A DNA stretch of 33,022 nucleotides from Oscillibacter sp. GTDB lineage: Bacteria; Bacillota; Clostridia; Oscillospirales; Oscillospiraceae. A model generated the notes under the pieces. That model saw nothing but the letters and a program-made list of their open reading frames with translations, had not been told where the DNA came from and did no database searches. Position 1 is the stretch's first letter, and every line of letters begins with the position of its first letter. The stretch covers positions 1 to 33,022 of the forward strand of contig JAAVHF010000064.1 in assembly GCA_014799845.1 (NCBI GenBank), in the 5' to 3' direction. The translations under genes and the position numbers were made by a program. Below are positions 23,718-32,516 of this stretch, one piece after another.

Positions 23718-26105
23718 TCATTCGGGCCGTCCGGCATACCGGGCGATCATGACGGCGGCCTCGGCACGGGTAGCGGTATTCTTGGGTTGCAGCATGCTGC
23801 CGGCTCCCCGCATGATGCCGCTTGCAACAGCCCAACGCATAGCGTCCAGCGCGTAACCGCTGACACTGCCGCTGTCGTCAAAACCGCTCAGATCAGTCCC
23901 GGCGCTGGGGCTGCCGGCGTCTCTCCACAGCATGGCGGCCAGCTGCTCGCGGGTGATGCCGTCCGTCGGATTTGTTCCGTCTGACAGGCCCTGCTGCATG
24001 GCCCACTGCATACCCGGCGCATACCAGGCGGCGACTGGGGGTGTATCTGTGCTTACACCGTGCATTCTGGCGAGTATGGTCCAGATCATGGCCCGGCTGG
24101 TGGTTTCGTCAGGCGCGAACCGCGTATCGGACACGCCGCTCATCAGATAATGCTTCCAGACATAGTCCACGCTGTCATAGAACCAGTGCCCGCTGGAAAC
24201 GTCGGCGAAGGGCATTGGCGCGGGATTGAGCGCGGCGCTGGGGACGTTGGAGGAATCGCCGCCTGCGGTTTCAGGGGTGGAGGTGGAAGAGGCTTCAGCG
24301 AGGGGAACGGACGCCGCAGGCGGGGGCAGAAGCGAGTTTACAGGCGGGGTTATGGGCTGTTCCTCATCAGGCGTCACAGCCGGATACGCGTCAGATTCCG
24401 CATCCCCAATCGCCGGAGGGTTCAGGGGAATGGTCAGGGGTTCCGTGATCAGGATGTAGTCAAGCGCCCTGGTAAGAATCTGCCGGATTCCGACGGAAAA
24501 TTCATATGCTGTGTCGTTTTCGATCCATCTTCCGTTCAGAATATCGCAGCCATAGGAGTTCCCGCAGTCCTGTAGGGTATTCTCCGCGCATTCCTTCAGA
24601 TATGCCTCGATTACAGAGGCCGCCGCCATGTCAAAACCGGGGAAGCCGTCCTTCAGCTCAGGGTAGGCCGCCGCCAGTTCAGCGGGGACCGCCGTTTCAC
24701 AGCCATCATTCATACAGGCATACATGCCGTCTTCTTCCGCCGCGCCGAAGCGGTGCCCAGTGGCGGGGGTGGCGTCGGTTTTCATCATACCGCACGCCGT
24801 GCAGGCGTAAGTTATGCTGCCTGGGACCGTACACGATGGGGCCGTTGTTTCCACATTATCCCATGTGTGGGTATGAGCGCCGGTGACCGTCAGGGAGGCC
24901 GTCTGGCCGCCATAAGTAACCGTAAGCGTCTGGTCCCCGGTATCATTGGCGTCATAGCCGCTGCACATAGCGGCGATCAGGGGCAGGCTGCACAGCCCGT
25001 GGCGGTAACAGATTGCGGTGACCTCAATGTTGGCCGCGGTGAGCAGGTCCTCCAGGTCCGCGCCCTGGCGTCCCGCAACGGAGGCTTCGGACAGGCGCAG
25101 ACTGCTGAAGCCGCAATCATAGCAGGAGACAAAATTCTGCGACCAATTGGATGGGTGAAGGTGGGGACGTTCGGCGTTATAGTAGTAGCCGACGCCCAGA
25201 TGGGCCCGTCCGGAGGCCTTTTCGATATTGGCCCGGTGTCCGGGACTGTTGAGCCAGCTGCGCATAACGTCCGCGGCATTCTTTTGGCCCGACGCGATAT
25301 TTTCCGCCCAGCTGGTAGCCGGAATATTCAGATCGGTATATACGGTGGAGTAATCCCGGCCGTCCGGCCTGGTGTGGCTGCAATCATCGTAAAGCTCTCC
25401 GGCCCGGATATTTGCCGCCTGCTGCAGCTCGTCAAATACAGACAGCGGCTGAAGTCCCATATCCATGCGGTGCTGGTTTACCAGGCGGAGTACCTCCCAG
25501 GCATATTCGTGGACGTTGGGAATGGAGGAGCCGCTGCCCGGCCCGGCAGGCGGGTCATCCGGATCGTCCGGGTCAACAGGCGGGATATCGGGGCCGCCGG
25601 GAGTTGGGCCAAGGGTAGAGCCGCTGCTCACGCCGTTCTCCCGCATCAGATCCAGCAGGCCGTTGATATCGGGAGCGGCAGGCGATGCCAGCAGCGTCTT
25701 TACGTTTTCTTTTGCGAGGCACGTCTTAGTGGACGGGTTGAAGGTAACGGCAGCCGGCAGCGCTGTGGGCGCGGCGCCGCCAAACAGAGGGGCCAGTTCA
25801 TCCGCGAGGCTCTCGCCGCCTGTACCGCCTGTATAGGCGTAGTTATAGATGCGGCACTTGTTTTTATTTGCATAGTCGGAAAATTGCTGAGCCGCCGTCA
25901 GGGACGCCGTTCCATAGTAGACGAATACGATGTACCGGCTTTCGCTCCCATCAGCCGCCGCGCGCAGCGTCTGCCGGGCTTCCTCCGTGGTCATATCGAT
26001 CCAGTAATCCGTGCTGGCCGGCCGGCCAGCGGCCAATGCGTACGCGGGCAGCAGGGCCAGCGCCAGACACACGGCCAGTGCCGCCGCAAGCAATCGTTTT
26101 TTCAT
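23718..26105 (-). CDS. Secreted CAP-domain protein with C-terminal SLH repeats
   Basis: Exported protein of 795 residues. Order: signal peptide (1-26, cut near ALAAG); an alpha/beta domain (~30-150) resembling a thioredoxin fold but without a CxxC; a proline/aspartate linker (DIPPVDPDDPDDPPAGPGSG); a CAP/SCP domain (~205-340) with SHTRPDG, WAENIASG, PGHRANI and NWSQNF; a short Ig-like strand set (LTVTYGGQTASLTVTG); a cysteine-containing segment with two CxxC-like pairs (ACTACG); a ~150-residue region of unknown type; a second proline-rich linker; and three SLH repeats (~620-795: ADVSSGHWFYDSVDYV, ..DGITREQLAAMLWR.., ..NTATRAEAAVMIARY). SLH repeats suggest anchoring to cell-wall polymer. CAP proteins have diverse, mostly unproven roles in bacteria. 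It stands alone, unrelated to its neighbours. Confidence 0.87.
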   Translation of the reverse strand: MKKRLLAAALAVCLALALLPAYALAAGRPASTDYWIDMTTEEARQTLRAAADGSESRYIVFVYYGTASLTAAQQFSDYANKNKCRIYNYAYTGGTGGESLADELAPLFGGAAPTALPAAVTFNPSTKTCLAKENVKTLLASPAAPDINGLLDLMRENGVSSGSTLGPTPGGPDIPPVDPDDPDDPPAGPGSGSSIPNVHEYAWEVLRLVNQHRMDMGLQPLSVFDELQQAANIRAGELYDDCSHTRPDGRDYSTVYTDLNIPATSWAENIASGQKNAADVMRSWLNSPGHRANIEKASGRAHLGVGYYYNAERPHLHPSNWSQNFVSCYDCGFSSLRLSEASVAGRQGADLEDLLTAANIEVTAICYRHGLCSLPLIAAMCSGYDANDTGDQTLTVTYGGQTASLTVTGAHTHTWDNVETTAPSCTVPGSITYACTACGMMKTDATPATGHRFGAAEEDGMYACMNDGCETAVPAELAAAYPELKDGFPGFDMAAASVIEAYLKECAENTLQDCGNSYGCDILNGRWIENDTAYEFSVGIRQILTRALDYILITEPLTIPLNPPAIGDAESDAYPAVTPDEEQPITPPVNSLLPPPAASVPLAEASSTSTPETAGGDSSNVPSAALNPAPMPFADVSSGHWFYDSVDYVWKHYLMSGVSDTRFAPDETTSRAMIWTILARMHGVSTDTPPVAAWYAPGMQWAMQQGLSDGTNPTDGITREQLAAMLWRDAGSPSAGTDLSGFDDSGSVSGYALDAMRWAVASGIMRGAGSMLQPKNTATRAEAAVMIARYAGRPE

Positions 26106-26314
26106 AATTCATTTCCCCCTGAAAAGATTTCCCAGGCCTTGCCTGACGATTCCGCTTACTCTATCTCGTTTCAGGGAAAAAAGCAAGGGAAACGAGGGGA
26201 AAGCTCCATGAATTCAAAAAGCTGAATTCAACAAACGGGCAACCGGGCTATAATCAAGCAAGCTGGAAAGCCTCAAACAGGGCGTTGTCTGCCGCAATAC
26301 TGAAATTGAGCGCG
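26106..26314. other. Intergenic region between FtsX permease and CAP/SLH gene
   Basis: 209 bases holding the CAP/SLH gene upstream region. A possible minus-strand promoter is TTGCTT, 17 bases, TAGAGT near 26160-26190 (weak). A short inverted repeat GAATTCA / TGAATTC (26210-26229) is present. I see no convincing terminator for the FtsX gene. Confidence 0.4.
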
Positions 26315-29011
26315 TCAGCTTTCTGCCTCCCGCAGCCGCTCCACGATGGTGTACCGGGCGGCGGACCGATAGGTCAGCAGCGGGACCAGAAGCCCGAGAA
26401 TCAAAAACAGCGGCGTCACCACCAGCACCGGCAGGACGGTGAACCGGTAGGTAAAGAACCAGAAAATGGAGCAGACCGAGCCCATCAGCGGCCCCAGCAA
26501 CCCGCTGAGGGCCAGGGAGAGGGCCGCGGACAGCATGGTGTAGTAGAGCCCTTCAAATACCAGCATCCGCTTCAGCTGCTTCCCCGTCATGCCCACGGAC
26601 TGGAGTACGGCGAACTCCCGCTTCCGGGCGAGGATGCCCGTCATTACGGCGTTGATGAAGTTCAGCACGCCCACAAGGCCAATAATGAAGCTCAGTGCGC
26701 CGCCCATGGTTAGGAACATGCTCAGGAAGCTGTCGAACTCGGCGATCATTTTCTGCTTGCTCTCATAACCGCAAGTGGACTGGACGGACTCTGTGTACTC
26801 CTCCAGGAAATCATTCATAGCGGCATCGGACCCTTCGGTGGTGTTGAAGGCGTAGAGCATGACGGAGCTCATGCCGGTGTCCCGCTTGAACTGCTCCGCG
26901 CCCATGGCCAGCTGGCTGCCGCCCAGGATGGTATAGCGGTACGTGAGAGCTCTGGGGATCTCGATCATGGCGCAGACGGTGTACGTCTTTTCCTCATAGA
27001 CCTTGGCCCGGGGGACGTAATTCATCTCCCCGCGGTTATAGCGGGCGGCGGCCTCCTCCAGGGAAATTTCCTCCCCGGTGTCCGCGTCGACATTCACCCA
27101 CTCCGTCACATAGCGGAGCGTCACGGTATCCCCCACTTTGAAACAGTTGGAATCTTCGCTGACCGCTCCGTAGTCGTCGGCGGCATAGACGGCGGCGATG
27201 GCGTTCCGGCCGGGGTCGGACAGGGGGGCGGCGTCCCCTTCCAGCACGTTGATCTCGCCGAGAATGAAGTCCTCCAGGCCGTAGAGCATGGCGCTGCCCA
27301 CGATAGTGTCCTCATCCACATGCTCCTGGGAGGCGACAACGCTGTCCAGCCTTTCCTCGGAATAAACGACGCTGATGCCCTGGCGGTAGTGCGCCTCCGG
27401 CAGGATCGCCTGGATGGTGTTCTCCTGGCCATAGATCCTGCCGCCCTCGGTGATGCCGCCTTGGACGCTGACCTGAGCGATGACCTCCTCCGGCAGCGCC
27501 TGGTCCGCCGAGCGGAAGTTTGCGCCGGACTGGAAGTAGTCGGCGTGGGCCAGGATAAAGTCGGTGGACACCTGGCCGGAGAGGTATTTCTCCAGGTCGA
27601 ATCCGCTGGTGAAGGTATACACCAGATTCATCAGCACCACCGCCAGGGTCAGGGAGAGAATGGTGACCACGGTTTTGCTCCGGCTCCGTCCCAGGTTGGC
27701 CCAGGCCATCTTCGGCAGGGACGCGCCGCCGGTTCTGGCTTTGACCGCCCGTTTGCGGGCTTTTTTCGGCTGTCCGCCCTCGGTGTAGCGCACCGCCTCC
27801 ACCGGGGAGACCTTGGCGGCGATCCGCCCGGGCCGGGCGCAGGAGAGGAACACCGTCAGCAGGGAGAACGCCGCCGCGCCAATGAAAATCCAGGGATTAA
27901 AGGACACGAACATGTTCTTATAGTTGAGATGGGCCATGATGACCGGAGCCAGTATGTTGCCGGTGACAAAGCCCAGGAGCAGGCCGATGGGGATGCCCGC
28001 CAGACTGAGCAGCAGCGCCTGCCGGCGAATGATCCGCTTGATCTGCCGCCCCGTGGTGCCGATGGTCTTGAGCAGGCCGTAGAACCGGATATCGTTGGTG
28101 ACGGAGATCTGGAACACATTGTAGATGATGAGATACCCGGTGAAGATGATCAGCAGAAGGATCACCGCAATAGCGGTGAACGTCACGGGGTCAAAGCCCC
28201 GGTAAATCCGGTCCCCGGTGTAGCCCCAGTTCACGCCGATGACCAGGAAGTTCTCCGTCCTCGTCCCGGCGGATGGATAACCGCAGTTTTCCAGCACCGT
28301 ATTCAGGTTTTCCCGGATGCCTATGGCGCTCCTGAACATCACGTCCAGGTTCCAGACGCCCGTCAGGGAGTCCTGCTCCCCGTTGGACAGGGCGCAGAGC
28401 TCCTCGGCGGCGGACCGGGGCAGCAGCACGTTGCTGCCCGGTGTGGCGCTGTCGTACTCCCACCAGCCGGAGAGGGTGAAGGTCCGCTGGACTGTTTGGG
28501 GATGCGTGGTGCCCTCGTCCAGGACGATAGGTATCGTAAATTGCGCGCCTATTTCAGGCTCGACCCCCAGCAGGGCCAGGACGTGGGTATCCGTGGCGGC
28601 CTCGTCGGTACCCTCCCGGGGAAGGGCTCCCTCCACGGGGGTGCAGAAGTAGTGGGACGCGCCGTTGGACTCGATATAGCTGACTTCCACATGGGACCTG
28701 TGAAAGGGCTCTTCGTGGGGCATTCCCACAAAGAGGCGGCACCAGGCATCCTGGATCAGGGGGTCCCGGCGGAGCTGCTCCGCCTGCTCCCAGGTGATGT
28801 ACTTGATGGAACCGTGGGCGTCGCCTCCGGCCCGGCGGAAGTTTTCCTGCTGAAGGGAGTAGTTGATGGACGCGGCGATGGTGAAGAGGGACGTGAACAG
28901 CACCGTGGTCAGGGCGATGGCCAGCACCGCGATGGTGTTCCGGGCACGGGCCGCCCTCATGGCGCGAAAGCCCAGCCGCCGGATGCAGCTTCCGTTGGAT
29001 ACCTTGATCAT
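26315..29011 (-). CDS. FtsX/MacB-type ABC transporter permease
   Basis: Large membrane protein of 898 residues: one N-terminal helix (~24-48), a ~230-residue extracytoplasmic domain, three helices (~275-390, including ILLLIIFTGYLIIYNVFQI), a second segment with helix at ~447-467, another ~240-residue extracytoplasmic region and three C-terminal helices. This duplicated FtsX layout is typical of Clostridial peptide or lipid-handling ABC exporters. It overlaps the ATPase region closely: GTG 29020 would overlap the ATPase stop, but ATG 29011 has a better placed GAGGGGGTGAGG site. Control by the upstream two-component genes suggests response to envelope stress or antimicrobial peptides; substrate is unknown. 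Confidence 0.9.
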   Translation of the reverse strand: MIKVSNGSCIRRLGFRAMRAARARNTIAVLAIALTTVLFTSLFTIAASINYSLQQENFRRAGGDAHGSIKYITWEQAEQLRRDPLIQDAWCRLFVGMPHEEPFHRSHVEVSYIESNGASHYFCTPVEGALPREGTDEAATDTHVLALLGVEPEIGAQFTIPIVLDEGTTHPQTVQRTFTLSGWWEYDSATPGSNVLLPRSAAEELCALSNGEQDSLTGVWNLDVMFRSAIGIRENLNTVLENCGYPSAGTRTENFLVIGVNWGYTGDRIYRGFDPVTFTAIAVILLLIIFTGYLIIYNVFQISVTNDIRFYGLLKTIGTTGRQIKRIIRRQALLLSLAGIPIGLLLGFVTGNILAPVIMAHLNYKNMFVSFNPWIFIGAAAFSLLTVFLSCARPGRIAAKVSPVEAVRYTEGGQPKKARKRAVKARTGGASLPKMAWANLGRSRSKTVVTILSLTLAVVLMNLVYTFTSGFDLEKYLSGQVSTDFILAHADYFQSGANFRSADQALPEEVIAQVSVQGGITEGGRIYGQENTIQAILPEAHYRQGISVVYSEERLDSVVASQEHVDEDTIVGSAMLYGLEDFILGEINVLEGDAAPLSDPGRNAIAAVYAADDYGAVSEDSNCFKVGDTVTLRYVTEWVNVDADTGEEISLEEAAARYNRGEMNYVPRAKVYEEKTYTVCAMIEIPRALTYRYTILGGSQLAMGAEQFKRDTGMSSVMLYAFNTTEGSDAAMNDFLEEYTESVQSTCGYESKQKMIAEFDSFLSMFLTMGGALSFIIGLVGVLNFINAVMTGILARKREFAVLQSVGMTGKQLKRMLVFEGLYYTMLSAALSLALSGLLGPLMGSVCSIFWFFTYRFTVLPVLVVTPLFLILGLLVPLLTYRSAARYTIVERLREAES

Positions 29012-29016
29012 GGCCC

Positions 29017-29688
29017 TCACCCCCTCGTTACGATGCGGCCATCCTCGATGCGGATGATGCGGTCGGCCATCTGGGCAATCTCCTCGTTGTGGGTAATCAT
29101 CACAATGGTCTGGGCAAACCGCTGGCTGGTGACCTTCAGCAGGCTCATAACGTCCTGGCTGGTCCGGCTGTCAAGGTTTCCGGTGGGCTCGTCCGCCAGG
29201 ATGATGGCGGGCTTTGCCGCCAGCGCCCGAGCGATGGCCACCCGCTGCTGCTGTCCGCCGGAGAGGTTGTTGGGCAGGTTCTGCAGCTTGGATTCCAGCC
29301 CCAGAGTGTCAATAATCTGGTCTGTGTGGGCTTTGTCCGGCTGCCCGCCGTCCAGCTGGATGGGCAGGACGATGTTCTCGTATACGTTCAGCACCGGCAC
29401 CAGGTTGTAGTTCTGGAACACGAAGCCGATCTTCCGCCGCCGGAAAATGGTCAGTTCCTCGTCCTTCAGGGTGGAAAGATCCCTGCCGTCCACGATGACG
29501 GAACCGCCGGTGGGCCGGTCCAGTCCGCCCAGCATATGCAGCAGGGTGGATTTTCCCGAACCGGATGTGCCCACAACGGCGGCAAATTCACCCTTCTCCA
29601 CCGTCAGGTCCACACCGTCCAGGGCGCGGACCTCCGTGTCGCCGGAGCCGTATATCTTCCGCAGGCCGCGGGTCTCCAGAATAGCCAT
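29017..29688 (-). CDS. ABC transporter ATPase, MacB/LolD type
   Basis: Nucleotide-binding subunit of 223 residues: Walker A GTSGSGKST (40-48), Q-loop VFQNYNLVP, signature LSGGQQQR, Walker B AIILADEPTGNLD and H-loop MITHNEEIA. FRRRKIGFVFQ is typical of the MacB/LolD/BceA branch, which works with FtsX-type permeases such as the one encoded next. The ATG at 29688 follows GGAGG; the track start at 29703 would read through that site. A palindromic element sits only a few bases upstream of the ribosome-binding site, separating this gene from the kinase and regulator. Confidence 0.94.
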   Translation of the reverse strand: MAILETRGLRKIYGSGDTEVRALDGVDLTVEKGEFAAVVGTSGSGKSTLLHMLGGLDRPTGGSVIVDGRDLSTLKDEELTIFRRRKIGFVFQNYNLVPVLNVYENIVLPIQLDGGQPDKAHTDQIIDTLGLESKLQNLPNNLSGGQQQRVAIARALAAKPAIILADEPTGNLDSRTSQDVMSLLKVTSQRFAQTIVMITHNEEIAQMADRIIRIEDGRIVTRG

Positions 29689-29707
29689 AAAATGAACCTC
29701 CATAAGA

Positions 29708-29874
29708 TTAGAGCCTATCCGTAAATAGGGCGTGCGCAGATTGCGCCGTCAGATTTTTCGCCAGGTGAGGCGCTTTTCCGCAGGCGGGCTGTCGCCCGGC
29801 AAGGAAAAGCAACGAAATTTGGCGGAAAAGATGCAAGTAAGCTGTGTGCGGACTATTTGCGGATAGGCTCTAAA
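29708..29874. mobile_element. MITE-like palindromic element
   Basis: About 167 bases bounded by inverted repeats: left TTAGAGCCTATCCGTAAATA (29708 on) and, read inward from the right end, TTAGAGCCTATCCGCAAATA, with one mismatch over 21 bases. Similarity continues imperfectly toward the centre (GCTTTTCC-type arms, GGCGGG / CCCGG), so the whole unit can fold into one long hairpin. It encodes no protein. It lies between the kinase gene and the ATPase ribosome-binding site. I could not identify target-site duplications with confidence. Confidence 0.75.
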
Positions 29875-29959
29875 GTCTGTACCGCCTTTCGGCAATACAG
29901 ACTTTAGCACAGAAATCTTTCCACACTCTTTCTGAAATCTTACGGTTTGGAAAGATTTC
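29871..29959. repeat. Two perfect inverted repeats after the kinase gene
   Basis: TAAAGTCTGTA / TACAGACTTTA (29871-29881, 29896-29906) with a nested GCC/GGC stem, abutting the palindromic element. Then GAAATCTTTCCA / TGGAAAGATTTC (29912-29923, 29948-29959). The 29876-30049 stretch holds no gene I can support. These may be hairpins ending the kinase transcript or further mobile-element ends. Confidence 0.6.
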
Positions 29960-30049
29960 GTATGATCTTCCGATGAAAAGCGAGCTGTCGTTACCGAACC
30001 CGCGAACCGCGGCATCCCGCGCGGCATAGTCTCGGGCTTGGGCGTCCGC

Positions 30050-30955
30050 TCAGGACCGGGGCAGATAGATGGAGAAACGGCTCCCCCGCCCTGGGTGGGA
30101 GGACACCTTGATGTAACCGCCCTGCCCCTCCGCGATCTGGCGTGCCAGATACAGTCCGATCCCCACGCCCTCCGTCTCGTAGGCGGCGGGGGAGCGGTAG
30201 AAGCGTTGGAACACCTTTGCCCGCTCCGCCTCCGGGATGCCGGGACCGGTGTCTGTGACGTTGATGCGGCAGAACATCTGGTAGGGGATTGCCTCAACGG
30301 AGACAGTGCCCCCGGCGGGCGTGTATTTTACCGCGTTGTCCAGCAGATTGCACACGGCCTCCGCCGTCCACTTCGGATCAAAAGCAGCTGAAGCGTCCGT
30401 GGGCGCCAGCGTCAGGGCGATCCCTTTCTCCGCCGCCTTGGGGGCAAACTGCGCCGCCGCGTCCTCCAGCATGGGGGCCAGCGGTCCTGCCCTGGGGTGC
30501 AGGGCCAGGACGCCCGCTTCCAGCCGGGAGGTCTTCACCAGCGCCTCGACCAGGGCGCGCAGCTTTTCCACCTGTCCCTCCAGAGCCGCCGCGCAGTCCC
30601 GTCCTTCCGGAGAAAGATGCTGTTCCGACAGGAGCTGTGCGTACAGCAGGATATTGGCCACAGGCGTCTTCGTCTGGTGGGAAATATCGGCGATCAGGGT
30701 TTTGATTTTATCCTTTTCCTCCTGGATTTTTTGGGCCGAGACAGCGTTGGAGACCAGATAGTGGGCAAATCTGGCCTCGACGGCGGAGAGCAGGCTCTCA
30801 TCGAAATCCTGCTCCGCGAAGGTTCCTGCCATAGCCGCGTCCAGCATATGGTCCAGGTTTTTCAAAATGCGTTTTGCATTGCGGCGGTTCCAGACTGCGG
30901 CCGCCAGCGCAAAAACGGTGATGACAGCGGCAGCGCCGCAGACAATCTCTGTCAT
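30050..30955 (-). CDS. Sensor histidine kinase (VanS/PhoR-like)
   Basis: Kinase of 301 residues with a single N-terminal membrane helix (~4-22) and no room for an extracytoplasmic sensor domain. Dimerisation/phospho-acceptor box ADISHQTKTPVAN with His93; N-box EAVCNLLDNAVKYTP; G1 DTGPGIP; G2 GVGIGLYLARQI. It begins one base after the response regulator stop, so the two are cotranscribed. With one short helix it probably reads its signal from the membrane or from the ABC transporter encoded downstream rather than from a soluble ligand. Confidence 0.92.
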   Translation of the reverse strand: MTEIVCGAAAVITVFALAAAVWNRRNAKRILKNLDHMLDAAMAGTFAEQDFDESLLSAVEARFAHYLVSNAVSAQKIQEEKDKIKTLIADISHQTKTPVANILLYAQLLSEQHLSPEGRDCAAALEGQVEKLRALVEALVKTSRLEAGVLALHPRAGPLAPMLEDAAAQFAPKAAEKGIALTLAPTDASAAFDPKWTAEAVCNLLDNAVKYTPAGGTVSVEAIPYQMFCRINVTDTGPGIPEAERAKVFQRFYRSPAAYETEGVGIGLYLARQIAEGQGGYIKVSSHPGRGSRFSIYLPRS

Positions 30956-30956
30956 G

Positions 30957-31637
30957 TCAGTTCACCGCCCATGTGTAGCCGATGCCGTAGACCGTTTTCA
31001 AAAAGCGGGGCTTGGAGGGCGTGTCCTCCAGCTTGTCCCGCAGGCGCTTGACGGTGACTGACAGCGCGTTTTCCTCCACATACTCCGCCCCGTTGGGCCA
31101 CACCCGCTCCAGCAGCGTTTCCCGGGACAGGGTGCGGCCCCGGTTTTCCACCAGCATCCGCAGCAGCCGCTGCTCCGTTTTGCTCAGTTCGATGAGCTGT
31201 CCGTTTTTGCGGAACTCCATCCACTCAAAATCAAAGGAGAAACCCTCCAACGCTGCTGTGGCCGCCGGCACCGGAGTGCCGCGCCGCAGCTGGGCGTTGA
31301 CCCTGGCCCGCAATACCGCAAGGGAGAAGGGTTTGGTGATATAGTCGTCCGCCCCGGATTCAAGGCCCACGACGATGTCGGTTTCCAAATCGTTGGCTGT
31401 GAGCAGGATGACGGGGATACCGGAATGGCCGCGCCGCACATTCCGCAGCAAATCAAGCCCGCTTCCGTCCGGCAGGTTGACATCCAGAATAAGCAGATCG
31501 AAGTCCGCGCCGGTCAGAAGGTTTTGGGCTTGGGATAACGTGGCGCACAGGTCTACATGAACGCCGCCGTTTTCCAGGGCAAGCCGGATCCCCTGTCCCA
31601 GCGCAATGTCGTCCTCCAGCAGCAAAATGTGCTTCAT
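30957..31637 (-). CDS. OmpR/PhoB-type response regulator
   Basis: Response regulator of 226 residues: acidic pocket EDD (8-10), phospho-acceptor Asp52 in LLILDVNLPDGSG, TAND switch region and TKPFSLAVLRARV lysine, followed by a winged-helix DNA-binding domain ending FLKTVYGIGYTW. The ATG at 31637 has AGGAGG before it; the track start at 31694 is inside the promoter. It heads the regulator-kinase-ABC cassette and is expected to activate the transporter genes downstream. Confidence 0.93.
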   Translation of the reverse strand: MKHILLLEDDIALGQGIRLALENGGVHVDLCATLSQAQNLLTGADFDLLILDVNLPDGSGLDLLRNVRRGHSGIPVILLTANDLETDIVVGLESGADDYITKPFSLAVLRARVNAQLRRGTPVPAATAALEGFSFDFEWMEFRKNGQLIELSKTEQRLLRMLVENRGRTLSRETLLERVWPNGAEYVEENALSVTVKRLRDKLEDTPSKPRFLKTVYGIGYTWAVN

Positions 31638-31665
31638 TGTGGTCCTCCTGTCAGGTGTTAGGTCT

Positions 31666-31694
31666 ATCATACCCTTCTTCAACCGCTTTTTCAA
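31666..31694 (-). promoter_or_regulatory. Promoter of the regulator-kinase(-ABC) operon
   Basis: Minus strand: -35 TTGAAA (31689-31694), 17-base spacer, -10 TATGAT (31666-31671), 29 bases before the regulator ATG. It lies just inside the boundary with the IS66 remnant, so the insertion or deletion left the promoter intact. Confidence 0.75.
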
Positions 31695-31711
31695 GGACTT
31701 CTTATTCGGGT

Positions 31712-32150
31712 GATGCGGACACCGCGCTTCTGCGGGCAGTCCTTCATAGCCTCGTCGAATTTTCTCCTAGCATGAGCCTAGCAGCCAACCACAGTAATCT
31801 CATCCGGAAGGCGGCGGTACACGTCATAACCGTCCGTGTGCAGATACCCTCTGAAGTCTTTCGGGAATGCTTTCGGGCAGCAGGCGCCCCGTCCCGGCCG
31901 GTAGTCATACAGCACAATGGGCCGGTCGGTATCCCCGCTGGTGCGGTACAGCCACATATAGCTGTTGCTCTGAGCGGTTTTACCCGGCTCATGGAGCACC
32001 TGCAGTGTGGTCTCGTCTGCGTGGAGGACGTCCCGCTTCAGCAGTTCCTGGTGGAGCAGGTCATAGACCGGGGCCAGCAGATGCTCCGCAGACCACAGCG
32101 GCCAGTTGGACATGGTCTGCCGTGACAGTTTCGGATGTGATCCACATGTT
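31712..32150 (-). pseudogene. IS66-family transposase remnant with amber stop
   Basis: The core of an IS66 (TnpC-type) transposase, keeping LLHQELLKRDVLHADETTLQVLHEPGK (first catalytic Asp), SYMWLYRT, YRPGRG and LHTDGYDVY (second Asp). The N-terminal part is missing. Where the family reads GCWAHARRKF, the tryptophan codon is TAG, giving an in-frame stop; the same frame continues with AHARRKFDEAMKDCPQKR before homology ends near 31715. The C-terminal part with the catalytic Glu is gone. It is a dead fragment, cut on both sides. Confidence 0.88.
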
Positions 32151-32205
32151 GCGCTGCGCAGGGATGCATAGCGAGTTGGAAAACGGGCATCTTTTCTTGA
32201 TGGTG

Positions 32206-32430
32206 TCATTGTGGGCAGCGGGGTTGTCCATGACGCGTGCCTCCTTTTGTCTTGATGCCATGGAGACAGTTGTGCATAATGACAGATGCTGCACGTTTGG
32301 CCTCATCTTGTTTCCAAACATGCCTGTCCGGATAGTCGTATATCTCTTTTGGGGTGTACTGCTCCGGTTCTTCCGCGTCATCCGCCCACGGGTTACATAG
32401 TAACTCTGTAACTCTTGATTCACGATTGAG
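32206..32430 (-). pseudogene. Unrecognised coding-like fragment
   Basis: One minus-strand frame reads NPWADDAEEPEQYTPKEI, YDYPDRHVWKQDEAKRAAS and VIMHNCLHGIKTKGG before stopping at 32206. The composition looks like real protein and its frame differs from the recombinase stub just upstream, so it seems to be a separate gene piece joined to it. A GGAGG site and ATG near 32220 (MDNPAAHNDT) would begin yet another short frame. I cannot name a family; mobile-element accessory genes are the likely source. Confidence 0.4.
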
Positions 32431-32516
32431 TTACTATCCCCAATTTGCTTATCGTCACAGCTAAGACGCTCGTATAATGCCGTGATTTTCTCCGGCTCCA
32501 ACCGCTGTTCGTTCAT
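32412..32516 (-). pseudogene. Large serine recombinase, N-terminal stub
   Basis: MNEQRLEPEKITALYERLSCDD followed by KQIGDSNSIVNQ is the characteristic beginning of TnpX-type large serine recombinases of conjugative and mobilizable elements. It includes the catalytic-serine neighbourhood (YERLS). Homology stops after about 34 residues, where unrelated sequence follows. The full enzyme is ~500 or more residues, so this is a truncated relic. Its native upstream region is retained to the right. Confidence 0.75.

Noticed and set aside
27320-29410. 696-residue plus-strand ORF
   Set aside because: Antisense shadow of the FtsX permease and ATPase genes; no family features.
29749-30297. 182-residue minus-strand ORF covering the palindromic element
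   Set aside because: Out-of-frame shadow of the histidine kinase running into non-coding repeat DNA.
26315-31637. A defence or novel immune system
   Set aside because: All four genes fit a known type of two-component regulated FtsX/MacB ABC transporter cassette; no nuclease, toxin or sensor domains are seen.
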